Source: Pseudomonadota bacterium
Lineage (GTDB): Bacteria; Pseudomonadota; Gammaproteobacteria; Burkholderiales; Burkholderiaceae_C
Length of the DNA stretch: 8,109 bases
Direction of reading: 5' to 3'
Assembly (NCBI GenBank): GCA_030918015.1
Contig: JAUPTP010000078.1
Span: 1-8,109, forward strand
Positions 1 through 5,984 of the stretch are shown here, one piece after another. The notes below the pieces were generated by a model. The model made no database searches. It saw only the letters and a program-made list of their open reading frames with translations, and was not told the origin of the DNA. A program made the translations under genes and the position numbers. Position 1 is the first letter of the stretch; each line of letters opens with the position of its first letter.

Positions 1-1
1 C

Positions 2-250
2 GAGCGCGCATCGCGCCCGGATCTGCCCTTCCTGGTGGCCGACGACTATCTGCACGCGCTCGGCCACACGCTGCTGGCCTGGGCCTGGGCACGGCTGGTG
101 CGCGCCAGCCTGGGCGACCTGGATGCAGCGCGGCGCCAGCGCCTGCAGACGCTGTGCGCGCACGGCCGCGACTGGCTGCTGCCGGCCGCGCGCTGGCGCT
201 GGACGCGCATCGAGACCGGCGTGCCGGAGCTGGCGTGGCCGGGCCTCTGA
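2..250 (+). CDS. Probable acyl-CoA dehydrogenase, C-terminal fragment (5' end outside window)
   Basis: The reading frame is open from the left edge to a TGA at 248-250 and gives 82 residues, so only the C-terminus is seen and no start can be assigned. The stretch ADDYLHALGHTLLAWAWARL, followed by a second helix and an arginine/tryptophan-rich tail ending in PELAWPGL, resembles the C-terminal helical extension of large acyl-CoA dehydrogenases such as the DmdC/AidB-like group, where a YLxxxGHxxxAWxW pattern is usual. If that is right, the full protein would be a FAD enzyme that introduces a double bond into an acyl-CoA. None of its flavin-binding or catalytic part lies in the window, so substrate and subgroup cannot be judged. 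It ends 47 bases before the MarR gene on the same strand, which would fit local regulation. The family call rests on a short, weakly diagnostic segment. Confidence 0.55.
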   Translation, partial: ERASRPDLPFLVADDYLHALGHTLLAWAWARLVRASLGDLDAARRQRLQTLCAHGRDWLLPAARWRWTRIETGVPELAWPGL

Positions 251-297
251 GCCGCTCGCCCGCCGGCACGCCGCCCGAGTGCGGGCAAGATGGCGGC

Positions 298-795
298 ATG
301 GACACCTCCCACGCCAAGAAGAATCCGGTCCGCCAGGGCGTGCTCGACGATGTCGTCGGCTACCACGTCGCGCGCGCGCGGGTCACGACGCAGGCGATGT
401 TCCTGCGCCATGTCGGCCAGCCGCTCGAGCTGCGCCCGGTCGAGTACTCGCTGCTGATGCTGCTCGATGCCAGCATCCGCCTCACCCCGAAGCAGCTCGC
501 GCAGGCGCTGGCGCTGTCGGCGCCGAACCTGACGATCCTGCTCGACCGCATGCAGGAGCGCGGCCTGATCGATCGCATCCGCAGCGAGACCGACCGGCGC
601 TCGCAGCATGTGCTGCTGAGCTCGGCCGGCCGCGCGCTGACCGATCAGGCGCTCTCGCGCACGCCCTCGATGGAGGCCGACCTCGACGGCGCGCTCAGCC
701 GCGCCGAGCGCGCGATGCTGATCGAGCTGCTCGGCAAGGTTGCACGCCATCAGGTGAGCGCCGCCGAGCACGATCCGCCCCCGCATGGACAATGA
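298..795 (+). CDS. MarR-family transcriptional regulator
   Basis: This encodes 165 residues, a normal length for MarR proteins, which act as dimeric winged-helix DNA-binding regulators and often repress themselves and a neighbour until a small, frequently aromatic, ligand binds. Residues about 43-112 hold the winged helix: the helix-turn-helix is about 62-86 (LTPKQLAQALALSAPNLTIL), followed by the recognition-helix end DRMQERGLIDR. The wing carries the hallmark DRR at 99-101, and its return strand reads HVLLSSAGR. The helices on either side (about 12-40 and 113-155) would form the dimer interface. ATG 298 is chosen because the homologous domain begins soon after it; the frame stays open upstream into the preceding gene, and no strong Shine-Dalgarno is visible. 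The nearest genes are the acyl-CoA dehydrogenase fragment 47 bases upstream and a CAP-domain lipoprotein 62 bases downstream, either of which could be a target. The ligand cannot be told from the sequence. Confidence 0.88.
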   Translation: MDTSHAKKNPVRQGVLDDVVGYHVARARVTTQAMFLRHVGQPLELRPVEYSLLMLLDASIRLTPKQLAQALALSAPNLTILLDRMQERGLIDRIRSETDRRSQHVLLSSAGRALTDQALSRTPSMEADLDGALSRAERAMLIELLGKVARHQVSAAEHDPPPHGQ

Positions 796-843
796 GCCTC
801 ATCCGCGAACGGCGCGTCGCCCGGCGGATCGATCCATTGTCCA
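786..843. repeat. Inverted repeat and palindrome between the MarR and CAP-lipoprotein genes
   Basis: TGGACAATG at 786-794 is repeated exactly in inverse orientation as CATTGTCCA at 835-843, with centres 49 bases apart. The left arm overlaps the MarR stop codon; the right arm ends just before the AGGGAGG ribosome-binding site of the next gene. A perfect 10-base palindrome, GGATCGATCC, lies at 826-835 and touches the right arm. The arrangement could be an operator pair for the MarR protein or the foot of a long-looped RNA hairpin. No clear -35/-10 promoter is seen here. The function is inference only. Confidence 0.3.
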
Positions 844-857
844 GAGGGAGGCAGATC

Positions 858-1451
858 ATGGTCACGACACCGTCCAGGGGCCGCACGCACCGGACCACGC
901 TCGCGCTGGGCGCACTGGTCCTGATGATGCTGGGCGGCTGCGGCGGATCGGGCACATCGAACAGCGCGGTCGAGACCTCGGAGGCCCAGGCCACTGACGC
1001 CGCGACCGCCTCGGCCGTGCGCTGCAGCGACATGGCGACCGCTTCGGCCCAGGCCCTGGCACGCATCAATGCGCTGCGCGCCGTGGCCCGTCAGTGCGGC
1101 AGCACCGCCGTGCCGGCCGCGACGGCCCTCCTCTGGAATGCCTCGCTGGCCAGCGCCGCCCAGGCGCACGCCAGCGACATGGCCACCCGCGACTACTTCG
1201 CCCACACCAGCCCCGAGGGCTCGACGATGATCAGCCGCGCCCAGCAGGCCGGCTACGCCAGCAGCCAGGTCGCGGAGAACATCGGCGCGGGCTACGGCAC
1301 GCTGGAGGCCGCGCTCCAGGGCTGGCTGGCCAGCGCAGGCCACTGCGCCAACCTGATGAGCACCACCTACCAGGACGTCGCGCTGGCCTGCGCGACCTCC
1401 AGCACCGCGCAGTACGGCAGCTACTGGGTGCTGATGCTCGGCCGGCGCTGA
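858..1451 (+). CDS. CAP/SCP-domain (YkwD-like) lipoprotein
   Basis: This is a 197-residue protein with a lipoprotein signal peptide: a basic N-terminus (residues 1-12), a hydrophobic run (about 14-26), and a lipobox LGGC with the lipid-accepting cysteine at 28. The residue after it is Gly, not Asp, so outer-membrane sorting is expected. A Thr/Ser/Ala-rich linker runs to about residue 54, then a CAP domain extends to the C-terminus. Visible CAP hallmarks are the start helix with RINALRAVARQCG, DYFAHTSPEG (His 116), AENIGAGYG (Glu 140), GHCANLM (His 162) and the closing strand YWVLMLGR. Four cysteines in the mature domain could form two disulfides, as expected in the periplasm. The start is set by the strong AGGGAGG at 844-850. 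CAP proteins are known as extracytoplasmic proteins of varied function; in bacteria the molecular role of most is unknown, and I cannot assign one here. The gene is convergent with orn, 28 bases away. Confidence 0.87.
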   Translation: MVTTPSRGRTHRTTLALGALVLMMLGGCGGSGTSNSAVETSEAQATDAATASAVRCSDMATASAQALARINALRAVARQCGSTAVPAATALLWNASLASAAQAHASDMATRDYFAHTSPEGSTMISRAQQAGYASSQVAENIGAGYGTLEAALQGWLASAGHCANLMSTTYQDVALACATSSTAQYGSYWVLMLGRR

Positions 1452-1479
1452 GGCACCGCGCCCCCGGCCGCCGCCAGGC

Positions 1480-2076
1480 TCAGATCTTCAGGATGTGCTG
1501 GCGGTAGTACTGCAGCTCGTCGATCGACTCGTGGATGTCGGCCAGCGCGGTGTGCTTCTGGTGCTTCCTGAAGCCCTCGACCAGGCCGGGCTGCCAGCGC
1601 CGCGCCAGCTCCTTCAGCGTCGAGACGTCGACGTTGCGGTAGTGGAAGAAGGCCTCCAGGCGCTTCATGTAGTTGGCCATGAAGCGGCGGTCCTGGCAGA
1701 TGCTGTTGCCGCACATCGGCGAGGCCTTGGCGCTGACGTACCTGCGCAGGAACTCGATCACCTGCAGCTGCGCGGCCTCCTCGTCGATCGTCGAGGCCTT
1801 GACCCGGTCGATCAGGCCGCTCTTGCCGTGGGTGCCCTTGTTCCAGGCGTCCATGCGGTCGAGCACCTCGTCGGACTGGTGCACCGCGATCACCGGGCCT
1901 TCGACGCGCACATTGAGCTGCGCGTCGGTGACGACGACGGCGATCTCGATGATGCGGTCGGTCATCGGGTCGAGGCCGGTCATCTCCATGTCGACCCAGA
2001 TCAGGTTCTGGTCGTGGCGGGCCAGCACGGGGGCGGCCGGGGCATCGGGGCTGGCGGAAACAGTCAGGTCGGACAT
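1480..2076 (-). CDS. orn: Oligoribonuclease (3'-5' exoribonuclease, DEDDh family)
   Basis: Orn degrades two- to five-base RNA oligonucleotides, chiefly dinucleotides including pGpG, to mononucleotides. It completes mRNA decay and cyclic-di-GMP turnover in the cytoplasm. The protein has 198 residues against about 180 in E. coli; the surplus is an Ala/Pro/Ser-rich N-terminal tail of about 22 residues. All DEDDh metal ligands are visible: Asp29 and Glu31 in [10 protein letters not shown], Asp129 in [10 protein letters not shown], and His175 and Asp180 in HTALAD. The family C-terminus [12 protein letters not shown] is intact. The start at 2076 is preferred because GGAG lies six bases before it; an in-frame ATG at 2088 would add only MESP. 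The gene diverges from the Ste24 protease gene (58-base gap) and converges on the CAP lipoprotein gene. Family identity is secure. Confidence 0.97.
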   Translation of the reverse strand: MSDLTVSASPDAPAAPVLARHDQNLIWVDMEMTGLDPMTDRIIEIAVVVTDAQLNVRVEGPVIAVHQSDEVLDRMDAWNKGTHGKSGLIDRVKASTIDEEAAQLQVIEFLRRYVSAKASPMCGNSICQDRRFMANYMKRLEAFFHYRNVDVSTLKELARRWQPGLVEGFRKHQKHTALADIHESIDELQYYRQHILKI

Positions 2077-2134
2077 CGGGGACTCCATCGGAAGGCCGGG
2101 ATTTTCCCACGCGCCATCGGCGAGAATGCCGCGC
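2077..2134. promoter_or_regulatory. Short divergent intergenic region between orn and the M48 protease gene
   Basis: These 58 bases must hold, or lie downstream of, the start signals for two outward-facing genes. Visible elements are a GGAG at 2082-2085 (read on the minus strand) serving orn, GGCGAG at 2119-2124 serving the protease, a 7-base direct repeat CCATCGG at 2085-2091 and 2114-2120, and a small symmetric GGGATTTTCCC at 2098-2108. No convincing sigma-70 hexamer pair could be picked on either strand, so the promoter role is inferred from gene orientation alone. Confidence 0.35.
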
Positions 2135-3400
2135 ATGAACTCGCTTGTCGTGATGTCCGTCTTTGCCGCCGCCGTGGTGCTGCGGCTGGTGCTGCGGCTG
2201 TGGCTGATCGGCCGCCAGATCCGCCATGTGGCGCGCCACCGCGACGCGGTGCCGGCCGACTTCGCCGGCACCGTCAGCCTGGAGGCGCACCGCAAGGCCG
2301 CCGACTACACGATCGCGCGCCAGCGCCTGGACCTGCTGGCCACCGCCTGGGGCAGCGCGGTGCTGCTGGGCTGGACGCTGCTGGGCGGGCTGGACGTCCT
2401 GAACGTCGCCGTGCGCGAGGCGGTGCTGCCGCGCTGGGGCGACCTGGCCTACCAGATCGCGCTGGTGGTGGCCGTCAGCGTGATCGGCAGCCTGATCGAC
2501 CTGCCCTTCGACCTGTGGCGCACCTTCCGGCTGGAGCAGCGCTTCGGCTTCAACCGCATGACGCCGGGGCTGTGGCTGAAGGACGCGCTGGTGGGCGCGG
2601 TGGTCGGCGCGGTGGTCGGCGTGCCGCTGCTGGCGCTGGTGCTGTGGCTGATGGCCGCCGCCGGCCCGCTGTGGTGGCTGTGGGCCTTCGCGGCGCTGGC
2701 CGGCTTCACGCTGCTGATGCAGGTGGTCTATCCGACCGTCATCGCGCCGATGTTCAACCGCTTCCAGCCGCTGGCCGACGAGGCGCTGAAGGGCCGCGTC
2801 GAGGCGCTGATGCAGCGCTGCGGCTTCCGCGCGCAGGGGCTGTTCGTGATGGACGGCTCGCGCCGCTCGGCGCACGCCAACGCCTATTTCACCGGCTTCG
2901 GCGCCTCCAAGCGGGTGGTGTTCTTCGACACGCTGCTGTCGCGGCTGACGCCCGGCGAGGTGGAAGCCGTGCTGGCCCACGAGCTGGGCCACTTCCACCA
3001 TCGCCATGTCCCGAAGCGCATCCTGACGCTGATGGGCGTGTGGCTGGGCAGCCTGGCGCTGCTGGGCTGGCTGATGGGCCAGGCGGCCTTCTACACCGGC
3101 CTGGGCGTGCAGCCCAACATGCTGGCACCCAACCATGCGCTGGCGCTGCTGCTGCTGATGCTCGCCGGCCCGGTGTTCGGCTTCCTGCTGGCGCCGCTGA
3201 CCGCCGCCAGCTCGCGCCGCCACGAGTTCGAGGCCGATGCCTATGCCTGCCGCCAGGCCTCGGGCGCCGACCTGCGCGCCGCGCTGCTCAAGCTCTTCCA
3301 GGACAATGCCTCGACGCTGACGCCGGACCCGGTGTACGTGCGCTTCCACTATTCCCACCCGCCCGCGTCCGAGCGCCTTGCCGCGCTGGCCGGGCGCTGA
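2135..3400 (+). CDS. Ste24/CAAX-type M48 zinc metalloprotease, integral membrane
   Basis: This is a 421-residue inner-membrane zinc protease of the Ste24 (M48A) group, the size expected for the family. The N-terminal M48 region contains the typical KAADYT motif, and about seven hydrophobic spans are visible (near 2-24, 67-87, 104-124, 150-175, 178-205, 295-315 and 332-355). The active site is HELGH at 282-286 (His282, Glu283, His286). The third zinc ligand is expected at Glu364 in [12 protein letters not shown], with Asp368 of the conserved AD pair. In eukaryotes Ste24 trims prenylated CAAX proteins; bacteria lack that pathway, so the natural substrate is unknown and membrane-protein quality control is only a suggestion. 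ATG 2135 is chosen over the in-frame ATG 2126 because GGCGAG sits ten bases before it. The rsgA gene follows after ten bases, so the two are probably cotranscribed. The ORF is intact. Confidence 0.93.
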   Translation: MNSLVVMSVFAAAVVLRLVLRLWLIGRQIRHVARHRDAVPADFAGTVSLEAHRKAADYTIARQRLDLLATAWGSAVLLGWTLLGGLDVLNVAVREAVLPRWGDLAYQIALVVAVSVIGSLIDLPFDLWRTFRLEQRFGFNRMTPGLWLKDALVGAVVGAVVGVPLLALVLWLMAAAGPLWWLWAFAALAGFTLLMQVVYPTVIAPMFNRFQPLADEALKGRVEALMQRCGFRAQGLFVMDGSRRSAHANAYFTGFGASKRVVFFDTLLSRLTPGEVEAVLAHELGHFHHRHVPKRILTLMGVWLGSLALLGWLMGQAAFYTGLGVQPNMLAPNHALALLLLMLAGPVFGFLLAPLTAASSRRHEFEADAYACRQASGADLRAALLKLFQDNASTLTPDPVYVRFHYSHPPASERLAALAGR

Positions 3401-3410
3401 CCTCCGCTTC

Positions 3411-4325
3411 ATGCCGCAAACCATCGAACTCGACATCGGCCGCGTCATCGCCGGCCACGGCCGCCACTACATCGTCGAGACGCCCGAGGGCCGCGAGGTC
3501 CAGTGCAGCACCCGCGGCAAGAAGAGCGACTGCGTCGTCGGCGACCGGGTGCGCTGGCAGGTCACCGACAGCCGCGGCCAGGAAGGCGTGATCGAGGCGA
3601 TCGAGCCGCGGCGCAACCTCTTCTACCGCCAGGACGAGTGGAAGACCAAGTCCTTCGCCGCCAACCTCGACCGGCTGCTGGTGATGGTCGCCGCCGAGCC
3701 GGTCTTCAGCGAGAGCCAGCTCACCCGCGCACTGATCGCCGCCGCACACGCCGGCATCCCGGCGCACATCCTGCTGAACAAGACCGACCTGGGCGAGGCG
3801 GCCGCGGCCGCACGCGCACGCCTGGCGCCCTACGCCGCGATGGGTCACCCGATCATCGAGGTGGCGCTCAAGGCCCGCCCCGACGAGGCCAGGGAGCGCC
3901 TGGCCGCGCTCTCGAGCGGCGCCACGCTGGTGCTGGGGCCGTCGGGCACCGGCAAGAGCACGCTGGTCAATCTGCTGGTGCCGGACGCGGCCGCGCAGGT
4001 CGGCGAGATCTCGACCGCGCTGAACTCCGGCCGCCACACCACCACGCACACCCGCTGGTACTGGCTCGACAAGACGCACGAGGCGGCGCTGATCGACTCG
4101 CCCGGCTTCCAGGAATTCGGCCTGCGCCAGGTGCCGGTGGCCGATCTGGCCGCGCTGATGCCCGATTTCGCGCGCCATCTGGGCGACTGCCGCTTCGCCA
4201 ACTGCAGCCACGACCACGAGCCCGGCTGCCAGGTGCTGGCGGCGCTCGATCGCGGCGAGATCACCGACATCCGCCACCGCATCTACCTCGACCTGCGCGA
4301 GGAGCTGACCCGCACCCGCTGGTGA
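3411..4325 (+). CDS. rsgA: Ribosome small-subunit biogenesis GTPase RsgA
   Basis: RsgA (YjeQ/YloQ) is a circularly permuted GTPase that binds the 30S subunit late in assembly and checks decoding-centre maturation. The 304-residue product shows the N-terminal OB fold (about 1-70, from IELDIGRVIAGHGRHY) and then motifs in permuted order: G4 NKTD at 123-126, the P-loop GPSGTGKST at 176-184, the G2 threonines in GRHTTTHT, and G3 DSPG at 229-232. The C-terminal zinc knuckle has Cys260, Cys265, His267 and Cys273 in the family spacing. It is shorter than E. coli RsgA (350) mainly because it lacks a basic N-terminal extension. It starts ten bases after the protease stop and has no clear Shine-Dalgarno, so translation may be coupled; a TTG at 3378, inside the protease gene, is a less likely start. 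It converges on argP with a 21-base gap. Confidence 0.97.
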   Translation: MPQTIELDIGRVIAGHGRHYIVETPEGREVQCSTRGKKSDCVVGDRVRWQVTDSRGQEGVIEAIEPRRNLFYRQDEWKTKSFAANLDRLLVMVAAEPVFSESQLTRALIAAAHAGIPAHILLNKTDLGEAAAAARARLAPYAAMGHPIIEVALKARPDEARERLAALSSGATLVLGPSGTGKSTLVNLLVPDAAAQVGEISTALNSGRHTTTHTRWYWLDKTHEAALIDSPGFQEFGLRQVPVADLAALMPDFARHLGDCRFANCSHDHEPGCQVLAALDRGEITDIRHRIYLDLREELTRTRW

Positions 4326-4335
4326 ACCCGCCCAG

Positions 4336-4359
4336 GCCCGCGCGCTTCAGGCGCCGGGC
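4336..4359. terminator. GC-rich hairpin between convergent rsgA and argP (weak candidate terminator)
   Basis: GCCCG at 4336-4340 pairs with CGGGC at 4355-4359. After a single bulged C (4341), GCGC at 4342-4345 pairs with GCGC at 4351-4354 around a TTCAG loop. It overlaps the argP stop codon and follows the rsgA stop by ten bases, which suits a shared terminator for converging transcripts. Neither strand has a T-run after the stem, so intrinsic termination is doubtful in such GC-rich DNA. Confidence 0.3.
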
Positions 4360-5249
4360 TCGAGCACCGCGCTGGAGGCACGCCACAGGCACTCGCGCAG
4401 CAGCCTCACCCGCGCCGACTCCAGCCGCCAGCTCTGCCAGTAGAGCGTGACCGTCAGGCTGTGGCCCGGGCAGAGGTCGACCAGCCGGCCATCGGCCAGC
4501 ATGCCGGCCACCAGCGGACGCGGATGCAGGCCCCAGCCCAGGCCGGCCAGCGCCGCATCCAGAAAGCCCTGCGTCGAGGGCACCCACCACTGCGGCGGCA
4601 CGCAGTCCTGCCCGGCAGCCTGGGTCAGGAAGCGGTGCTGCATCAGGTCCTTCTGGTTGAAGACCAGCATCGGCGCCTGCCGGAAGCCCTCGGCCAGCGG
4701 GCGGCCGTCGAAATGGCGCGCACGGAAGTCGGGGCTGACCGCCGCGACATAGGGCATCTGCCCCAGCGCATCGACCCGGCAGCCGGCCAGCGGCTCGGCC
4801 GCGGTGGTGACGGCACCGACGACGGTGCCGTTCTTCAGCCACTCGCGGGTGTGATCCTGGTCGTCGACCTGCAGCGCCACCGTGTCGCCGGTGCGGGCGT
4901 GGAAGTCCGACAGCGCCGGAATCACCCAGGTCGCCAGGCTGTCGGCGTTGACCGCGATCGGGATGCTGCGCGGCCCGACCGGATCGACCTCGGCCAGCGG
5001 CCGCAGGTCCTCGCGCAGATCGGCCTCGAGCAGCTCGATCTGCAGGAAATGCCGGTACAGCCGCGCGCCCTCGGGCGTGGCCTCGGCCGGGCTGGCGCGC
5101 ACCACCAGCATGCAGCCCAGCCGGTCCTCGAGCGCGCGCACCCGCTGCGAGATCGCCGAGGGCGTCACATGCAGCTCGCGCGCCGCCCGCTCGAACGAGC
5201 CCAGCCGCAGCACCATCGCCAGCGCCCGCAGCGCCACCAGATCGATCAT
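4347..5249 (-). CDS. argP: LysR-family regulator ArgP (IciA), activator of the basic amino acid exporter
   Basis: ArgP is a LysR-type regulator that, in E. coli, activates the arginine exporter gene argO when arginine is bound and holds polymerase inactive with lysine. This 300-residue protein matches the E. coli length (297). The N-terminal helix-turn-helix is at about 17-45 (GSFERAARELHVTPSAISQRVRALEDRLG), followed by a linker helix and then a periplasmic-binding-protein-like effector domain. That domain contains the signature AVNADSLATW, which I recall as shared with E. coli ArgP, plus WLKNGTVVGAVTT and a C-terminal LYWQSWRLES. The start at 5249 is supported by GGAG nine bases upstream on the minus strand and by domain alignment. 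The gene is transcribed away from argO/lysE, the classic arrangement for this regulator-exporter pair, which makes argO its likely target. Autoregulation through the shared 75-base gap is likely but not shown. Confidence 0.93.
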   Translation of the reverse strand: MIDLVALRALAMVLRLGSFERAARELHVTPSAISQRVRALEDRLGCMLVVRASPAEATPEGARLYRHFLQIELLEADLREDLRPLAEVDPVGPRSIPIAVNADSLATWVIPALSDFHARTGDTVALQVDDQDHTREWLKNGTVVGAVTTAAEPLAGCRVDALGQMPYVAAVSPDFRARHFDGRPLAEGFRQAPMLVFNQKDLMQHRFLTQAAGQDCVPPQWWVPSTQGFLDAALAGLGWGLHPRPLVAGMLADGRLVDLCPGHSLTVTLYWQSWRLESARVRLLRECLWRASSAVLEPGA

Positions 5250-5324
5250 CGCATGAAGCTCCACTTCATCATGCTTAGGAAGTTTAGCTGGTCTGCACTC
5301 CAAGGGCGACCTACGCTGAGGCTC
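5250..5324. promoter_or_regulatory. argP-argO divergent control region with operator-like dyad
   Basis: This 75-base gap is the most AT-rich part of its surroundings. It holds the dyad ATGAAG (5253-5258) / CTTCAT (5264-5269) with a 5-base spacer, and a second, offset symmetry GCATGA (5251-5256) / TCATGC (5269-5274). LysR-type regulators bind interrupted dyads of about this size, so this is a candidate ArgP site. Its centre at 5261 is 64 bases before the argO ATG and 12 bases from the argP ATG, a position compatible with activating argO and repressing argP. GAGG at 5318-5321 is the argO ribosome-binding site. The promoter hexamers are not clear enough to call. Confidence 0.45.
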
Positions 5325-5966
5325 ATGAGCTTCTCGACCTTCACCCTCTCGACCTACTTCCTGGGCATGGCCAGCTGCGCCGGCCTGATCGTCGCGATCG
5401 GCGCGCAGAACGCCTTCATCCTGCGTCAGGGCATCCGGCGCGAGCATGTCGGCGCGGTCGTCGCGGTGTGCACCCTGTCGGATGCGCTGCTGATCGCGCT
5501 GGGCACCGCCGGCATCGGCCTGGTGTCGGACCGGCTGCCGATGGTGGTGCCGGTGATCACGGTGGCCGGCATCCTGTTCCTGTCGGTCTATGGCTGGCAG
5601 GCGGCGCGGCGGGCCTGGCAGCCGGCGACATCCGGGCTGGACAGCCGCGAGGGCGGCCTGCCCGCCAGCCGCGGGCGGGTGATGCTGCAGGCCGCCGCCT
5701 TCAGCTGGCTCAACCCGCATGCGTGGCTGGACACCACGGTGCTGATCGGCTCGCTGGCCAACGCTCAGGGCGCGGACGGCCGCTGGACCTTCGCCGCCGG
5801 CGCGGCCTCGTCAAGCCTGCTGTGGTTCACGCTGCTGGCGTGGGCGGCGGGTCGGCTGGCGCCGCTGTTCAAGCGCCCGCGCACCTGGCGCGTGTTCGAT
5901 GCCGGCGTGGCACTGATGATGATGGGCCTGGCCGGCGGGCTGACGCTGCGCGCCCTGCACGCCTGA
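5325..5966 (+). CDS. argO: LysE/ArgO-family basic amino acid exporter
   Basis: This is a 213-residue inner-membrane exporter of the LysE superfamily (E. coli ArgO has 211). It would move arginine and/or lysine, and toxic analogues, out of the cell. Family signatures seen are GAQNAFILRQGIRREH at 26-41 in the first hairpin, a polar SD in CTLSDALLI, and SWLNPHAWLDTTVLIGS starting at residue 127, which is diagnostic of the LysE/ArgO branch. Five to six hydrophobic spans are visible (about 8-28, 43-62, 68-90, 118-145, 155-177 and 190-210). The ATG at 5325 has GAGG four bases upstream; an in-frame ATG at 5271 would add an atypical 18-residue charged leader and run through the candidate operator, so it is less likely. 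The divergent argP supports arginine/lysine rather than another amino acid as substrate. The split between lysine and arginine cannot be judged from sequence. Confidence 0.93.
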   Translation: MSFSTFTLSTYFLGMASCAGLIVAIGAQNAFILRQGIRREHVGAVVAVCTLSDALLIALGTAGIGLVSDRLPMVVPVITVAGILFLSVYGWQAARRAWQPATSGLDSREGGLPASRGRVMLQAAAFSWLNPHAWLDTTVLIGSLANAQGADGRWTFAAGAASSSLLWFTLLAWAAGRLAPLFKRPRTWRVFDAGVALMMMGLAGGLTLRALHA

Positions 5967-5984
5967 GGGCGACGGGGCGCTCAG
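5963..5984. terminator. Imperfect hairpin spanning the convergent argO and cobD-like stops (weak)
   Basis: CTGAG at 5963-5967 pairs with CTCAG at 5980-5984, then after one G-G mismatch GC pairs with GC around a six-base loop. The stem includes both stop codons of the converging genes, whose ends are 14 bases apart. There is no T-run on either side, so this is only a candidate transcription barrier. Confidence 0.25.

Noticed and set aside
273..286. Small hairpin GCCCG-AGTG-CGGGC before the MarR start
   Set aside because: A 5-base stem in GC-rich DNA with no T-run is expected by chance; too weak to call a terminator or operator.
46..792. Minus-strand 248-codon frame opposite the MarR gene
   Set aside because: The composition (Arg/Ala/Gln repeats) is typical of an antisense shadow; the plus-strand MarR domain with its DRR wing explains the region.
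1444..1462. GGCGC / GCGCC inverted repeat between the converging CAP-lipoprotein and orn genes
   Set aside because: Only five GC pairs with a nine-base loop and no T-run; not distinguishable from background.
1421..3591. Very long open frames (about 675 codons minus strand, about 698 codons plus strand) overlapping orn and the M48 protease gene
   Set aside because: They are shadow frames caused by high GC: their translations are Arg/Gly/His/Gln/Ala-rich without recognisable domains, and they lie over genes with clear family motifs in another frame.
3503..4450. Plus-strand 315-codon frame overlapping rsgA
   Set aside because: It is the +1 shadow of rsgA, rich in Arg/Gly/Pro; rsgA itself has all GTPase and zinc motifs.
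5271..5273. Upstream in-frame ATG for argO
   Set aside because: It would add 18 charged, non-family residues and lacks a good ribosome-binding site; ATG 5325 has GAGG at proper spacing and gives the expected length.
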